A stretch of 64,000 nucleotides of DNA from Sediminispirochaeta smaragdinae DSM 11293 (GTDB taxonomy: Bacteria; Spirochaetota; Spirochaetia; DSM-16054; Sediminispirochaetaceae), in assembly GCF_000143985.1 (NCBI RefSeq), contig NC_014364.1, forward strand, positions 620,001-684,000, in the 5' to 3' direction. A model generated the notes under the pieces. It saw nothing but the letters and a program-made list of their open reading frames with translations. It was not told the origin of the DNA and did no database searches. The position numbers were made by a program, and so were the translations under genes. The stretch's first letter is position 1; each line of letters starts with the position of its first letter. Of this stretch, positions 60,694-64,000 are shown piece after piece.

Positions 60694-62847
60694 ATGGATT
60701 CACTATACAAAATAGAAAGATGTACCGGAGAATTTTCCTGCCGTGAGACGGAAAAAGCCTTTATTGACCTATCATGGCCTGTGCTGTCCAGACGACTTTT
60801 TATTGCAGTATGTTTGAGCAGCCTCACCTATGTTTTTGCAAGTTGTATCCCACGCCCAGAGGTTCATCCGGAATACCGGACTCTGATGGTCCCGCTTACA
60901 AGAATGGTTGCCGGATTGCTCTTGTTCACTGCCCTTGTCGTCAGAAAAAGCCGTGGATTCTCCCTCTTCCTTCGTGTTTTGATAATCGTGGCCGAACTCT
61001 CCATAGGCGGACTTGAATCGGCGGACCAGTATGTTTATCTGTTATCAATACACAAATTCTACGACGTCGGAACATCATATCTGGTATTTTATATACTGAT
61101 TTTCTATATCGTTATCCCCAACAAGATCAAAATAACCGTATGCACAAGCATCGTGATATCGATGATGTTCATCATCTCTGTTCATTCGACCGGCATTGCG
61201 ACTTCTTCCGATCTGTTTACAACCTCGATCTATTTTCTCATAACCAATGCCCTCGGCTATGCAATAGTTTTGAACGCCAATACATCAAAGCGTGAAGAGT
61301 ATCACCACACGATTCAAGTAAAAAAAGCGGAACAGGAAGCCCGGGATGCGAAGCTTCTGGCGGAAGAGGCGAACAAGGCAAAGGGGCGCTTTCTTGCGAT
61401 GATGAACCACGAGATGTGTACCCCGCTGAATGTCATTCTGGGAGGAATCCGGATACTGGAGAATACCAGACTTGCTGCAAAGCAAAAAGAGACGGTCGCA
61501 ATTATCAGGAACTCGGGAGAACTGTTAACGGTTTTAATCCAGGATGTTCTGGACTTTACTCATATCGAGCGACATAAGCTGCAGCTGAGAAATGAGCGAT
61601 TTTCGCTGAACGAATTGATGAGGGAGATTGATGCGCTCTATTCGCCTGTTGCAAAAGAAAAAGGGTTGAGGTTTTCTTGTTCCTGCAACTGTCTTCCTGT
61701 TGCATATGTGAAGGGCGATGCCCTGAGGCTGCGCCAGGTGCTGTGTAATCTGCTCAATAATGCCGTGAAATTTACCGGTAAGGGTTCTGTTTCACTGCAC
61801 GCTGATATGCTGGAGAGAAAGGAATCGTCGGCCCTCATCAGATTTGAGGTACAAGACACCGGTATCGGTATCGCTACGCATCATATCGAGGATATCGTAA
61901 AGCCCTTTGTCCAGGTTGAAGATGCTTCGACAAGGGCCTACGGCGGAAGCGGCCTGGGGCTGACCATCAGCAGTGAGCTGCTGCATGCCATGGGCAGCAG
62001 CCTGGAGATTAGCAGCAAGGAGGGCTCCGGCAGCCTCTTCGGCTTCACCCTTCCACTCATTATCGACACCGCTACCGGTATGGAAGAAGAGCGGCTGGAA
62101 ATTGCTGAATATAGCATACTGCTCATTGATGATACCGAGGCAAATTTGAAAATCGTCGGTGGATTGCTGAGCCTTCTCAAACAACACGTCGTGTTCGCAC
62201 GGGGAAGCAGGCAGGGAATAGCGCAGAGCCGATGCGGTGATTTTGATGTCGTCATTATTGATCTGCACATGCCCGGACAGAACGGAATGGAGACGCTTCG
62301 GGAAATCAGGATGACGCATCCGGAAATCCCCGCTTTTCTTATGACTGCCGACACCCGTGAGGAGGTCGTATCAGAATACCGAAGCGCCGGATTCACCGGT
62401 TTTATTCCGAAGCCGGTGGATATATTCCAGTTGAGCAACGCCCTGAGGCTGGTGGGCTCGGATGGACAGACAACGAGCGCGACCTGGCATGCTGCGGGCC
62501 CGACCATCCAAGAAGGGGACGACGGCCTTGAGGCTCTCTTCGATGAAGGGTTTATGGATGAGTTGAAAAGGGACCTGGGGCATAAGGTGTTTATCGATGT
62601 GATACAATCCTGTGTTAAGGCATTGGAAAGCGGAGTTGATCGAATCGGGAACCCCGGAGATTGTGGTGAAATGGCGGATATTCTTCATCAGCTAAAAGGC
62701 GTTGCCGGAAACTACCGGCTGCTGCGTGTGGGGAAGGCTTTGGATGCGCATGAGGTCGACAGGCCGGCATCTGATTACAGCCGGCTGGTGAGAAGCCTGG
62801 AAGAGACGGTAGAAGCCCTCAAGAGGGTATCGTCTGTATCGGCATAG
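60694..62847 (+). CDS. Hybrid sensor histidine kinase with receiver and Hpt domains
   Basis: A 717-residue membrane kinase of the ArcB/TorS phosphorelay type. About six hydrophobic helices in residues 25-205 with no large periplasmic domain. H-box MMNHEMCTPLN with His239 (the usual R-T-P is C-T-P here), ATPase blocks NLLNNAVKFTGKG, DTGIGI and GGSGLGL, receiver with Asp523 (VVIIDLHMPGQNG) and Hpt with His665 (ILHQLKGVAGNYRLL). Phosphate would pass His239, Asp523, His665 and then Asp56 of the response regulator. The membrane-embedded sensor region suggests an intramembrane or lipophilic signal. Confidence 0.92.
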   Translation: MDSLYKIERCTGEFSCRETEKAFIDLSWPVLSRRLFIAVCLSSLTYVFASCIPRPEVHPEYRTLMVPLTRMVAGLLLFTALVVRKSRGFSLFLRVLIIVAELSIGGLESADQYVYLLSIHKFYDVGTSYLVFYILIFYIVIPNKIKITVCTSIVISMMFIISVHSTGIATSSDLFTTSIYFLITNALGYAIVLNANTSKREEYHHTIQVKKAEQEARDAKLLAEEANKAKGRFLAMMNHEMCTPLNVILGGIRILENTRLAAKQKETVAIIRNSGELLTVLIQDVLDFTHIERHKLQLRNERFSLNELMREIDALYSPVAKEKGLRFSCSCNCLPVAYVKGDALRLRQVLCNLLNNAVKFTGKGSVSLHADMLERKESSALIRFEVQDTGIGIATHHIEDIVKPFVQVEDASTRAYGGSGLGLTISSELLHAMGSSLEISSKEGSGSLFGFTLPLIIDTATGMEEERLEIAEYSILLIDDTEANLKIVGGLLSLLKQHVVFARGSRQGIAQSRCGDFDVVIIDLHMPGQNGMETLREIRMTHPEIPAFLMTADTREEVVSEYRSAGFTGFIPKPVDIFQLSNALRLVGSDGQTTSATWHAAGPTIQEGDDGLEALFDEGFMDELKRDLGHKVFIDVIQSCVKALESGVDRIGNPGDCGEMADILHQLKGVAGNYRLLRVGKALDAHEVDRPASDYSRLVRSLEETVEALKRVSSVSA

Positions 62848-62900
62848 TATTAACCTTACACGTCAACCCCGAAACAAAACACGGTAATTCCCCTCAAAGC

Positions 62901-63515
62901 TTAATCTTCGCTAAAAGCTAATTTTGCCGCAAACCCAACCAAAATAAGACCAAAGCCGCGTTGTATACGTCGTGTGATTTTAGGTGAATTTAAGAACAAC
63001 TGCTTACAGTAATGTGCCAGTATTCCATAGAGGGCGAAGATGACTAACGTTAATCCCATGAATATACTGCTTAGCAAAAGCATTTGAGAGAAGTAGTTTG
63101 CGTTCGGATTTGTAATAAATTGCGGTAGAAAGGAGAAAAAGAACAACGTTAATTTGGGGTTGAGTAGATTGAGCAAAATGCCTTTCACAATAATCTTTCC
63201 ATCATGTTCCGTTTTTTCTCCTCCATTAATTTCTATTTTCTGTTTCGAGGATAGTAATCCATAACCGAGGTAAAGTAGATACAGAGTCCCAATAATTTTT
63301 ATGACTTTGAATATTTGGGCACTTGCCTGCAAAACTGCCGAGATTCCCAAAATTCCCACAGCTAAATGTGGAAGTATACCCAATGTACATCCGATGGCCG
63401 CTGCGATACTGTTTCTCTTACTTCCTGCTATTCCAGTTGATACAGTATATATCACCCCGGTTCCTGGTACTAACACTACTATTAATGATGTTACGATAAA
63501 CCCCAAACTGATCAC
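62901..63515 (-). CDS. LysE/RhtB-family amino-acid exporter
   Basis: A 204-residue membrane protein with six helices. VPGTGVIYTVSTGIAGSKRN near the N-terminus and LLNLLNPKLTLFFFSFLPQF (N-P-K-x8-F) are the LysE/RhtB signatures. Exports amino acids or derivatives. Composition here is more AT-rich than in the kinase gene. It stands alone. Confidence 0.92.
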   Translation of the reverse strand: MISLGFIVTSLIVVLVPGTGVIYTVSTGIAGSKRNSIAAAIGCTLGILPHLAVGILGISAVLQASAQIFKVIKIIGTLYLLYLGYGLLSSKQKIEINGGEKTEHDGKIIVKGILLNLLNPKLTLFFFSFLPQFITNPNANYFSQMLLLSSIFMGLTLVIFALYGILAHYCKQLFLNSPKITRRIQRGFGLILVGFAAKLAFSED

Positions 63516-63580
63516 ATGATTTCTCCTGTGTTTTTATTGATAGAAACTACGGTAGTTTAACTTCTCGTGTTATTTTAGAG

Positions 63581-63769
63581 TTAATGCACCCAATCTTCAA
63601 TATGTAAATTCTCCACCCTCTCAAACTCTTTGCTATTGTGTGTTACTAAAACTCCATCATGTTCTAAAACGGTTGATGCTATCAATAGATCATTTGGCCC
63701 AATAATCTTTCCCGATTTTTCAAGTTCTGATCGAATCTTTGCATATGTTTTTGTCGCATTATCATCAAA
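63581..63769 (-). pseudogene. VapC (PIN) toxin remnant, C-terminal part
   Basis: In one minus-strand frame the sequence reads FDDNATKTYAKIRSELEKSG, then IIGPNDLLIASTVLEHDGVL, then VTHNSKEFERVENLHIEDWV and a stop. These match the C-terminal half of VapC: the Asp of G-x-N-D-x-L-I-A and the T-H-N ... E-F end. The N-terminal half, including the first catalytic Asp, is gone and there is no start codon in place. The upstream antitoxin frame runs straight across it in another frame, so a deletion joined the two genes. Confidence 0.8.
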
Positions 63770-63990
63770 TCTCGTTCTGCATCATTGGAAAAATCTTCGA
63801 TTTTGACTAGGGTGAAACTATCATCATCAATAGACCCATAGAGATTTTCATAATTTTCTGGCCATGCATTAAACATCGATTCATTCAATTTCTTAACAAC
63901 ATACTTAGAAATGGAAAGATGCTCTAATTTCGCGGCCGCTTCGATTTTTTGCAGCGTGGTTTTATCAATATAAAGTGATAGTTGAGGCAT
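63682..63990 (-). CDS. VapB-like antitoxin with aberrant C-terminus
   Basis: A 102-residue frame. Residues 1-75 look like an antitoxin: MPQLSLYIDKTTLQKIEAAA, then SISKYVVKKLNES (ribbon-helix-helix type), then the acidic toxin-binding tail DDDSFTLVKIEDFSNDAERD. From about residue 76 the frame reads out-of-frame VapC sequence (MIMRQKHMQRFDQNLKNRER), so its natural C-terminus was replaced by the deletion. It may still bind DNA. The start ATG 63988-63990 is near the window edge. Confidence 0.65.
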   Translation of the reverse strand: MPQLSLYIDKTTLQKIEAAAKLEHLSISKYVVKKLNESMFNAWPENYENLYGSIDDDSFTLVKIEDFSNDAERDLMIMRQKHMQRFDQNLKNRERLLGQMIY

Positions 63991-64000
63991 ATAAAGCTTC

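Noticed and set aside
1-64000. CRISPR array, tRNA or rRNA genes
   Set aside because: No regularly spaced direct repeats and no tRNA- or rRNA-like sequence were recognised on either strand by eye; a covariance-model search would be more sensitive for tRNAs.

Overview
The window looks like the chromosome of a free-living, anaerobic, saccharolytic spirochaete, in the style of Sediminispirochaeta/Spirochaeta. This is inferred from the gene set and protein style; no rRNA or other marker gene is present. The supporting features are an Nqr-type sodium pump operon, pyruvate:ferredoxin and 2-oxoacid:ferredoxin oxidoreductases, an anaerobe's oxygen-defence set (rubrerythrin, desulfoferrodoxin, ferritin, rubredoxin), sugar ABC transporters and radical-SAM enzymes.

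Layout. 1-1.1 kb: start of a pyruvate dehydrogenase E1-alpha gene, an FMN split-barrel protein and an XRE regulator, all on the minus strand. 1.5-6 kb: nqrBCDEF with no nqrA, plus one unrecognised small gene. 6.1-8 kb: a WYL-type regulator and a TIGR02757 protein. 8-9.8 kb: rubrerythrin, desulfoferrodoxin, ferritin and rubredoxin, closed by a terminator. 9.8-16.7 kb (minus): an M23 peptidase, an 818-residue lysine-aminomutase-like radical-SAM protein with an internal duplication, and cobalamin-dependent methionine synthase. 16.9-19.5 kb: a four-subunit 2-oxoacid:ferredoxin oxidoreductase. 19.5-25.5 kb: fasciclin protein, membrane protein, tryptophanase remnant, ABC-F ATPase, small proteins, a MITE and a complete insertion sequence. 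25.5-30.8 kb (minus): pyruvate:ferredoxin oxidoreductase and a glycosyltransferase. 30.9-36.8 kb (minus): a sugar ABC transporter with an MBL hydrolase and a two-component pair broken by a deletion. 37-47.8 kb: a GntR regulator and its probable regulon (metallophosphoesterase/nucleotidase and a second sugar ABC transporter), a GH13_18-type phosphorylase and a glycosyltransferase, interspersed with MITEs. 47.8-49.9 kb: NUDIX hydrolase, VapBC and a FecR-domain protein. 49.9-56.7 kb: a LysR-controlled locus joining a cytoplasmic sulfatase, a tripartite tricarboxylate-type transporter and an anaerobic sulfatase-maturating enzyme. 57-62.8 kb: three minus-strand genes (tail-collar protein, Ser-rich protein, HEAEH-motif protein) divergent from a response regulator and a multi-domain hybrid kinase. 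62.9-64 kb: a LysE-type exporter and a decayed toxin-antitoxin module.

Three threads stand out. (1) A family of TA-flanked elements with termini near TGTTCGGAATCCTGGTGGT: three 145-bp copies, one 56-bp copy, one 1,235-bp copy with a transposase, and solo or eroded ends, many of them sitting right at gene ends. (2) Two decayed modules with clear deletion junctions: the response regulator/kinase pair at 32.4 kb and the VapBC-like pair at 63.7 kb. (3) Two coherent loci of unknown purpose: the sulfatase/TTT/anSME locus, and the collar/Ser-rich/HEAEH trio with its two-component system, which is the best candidate here for an undescribed system.
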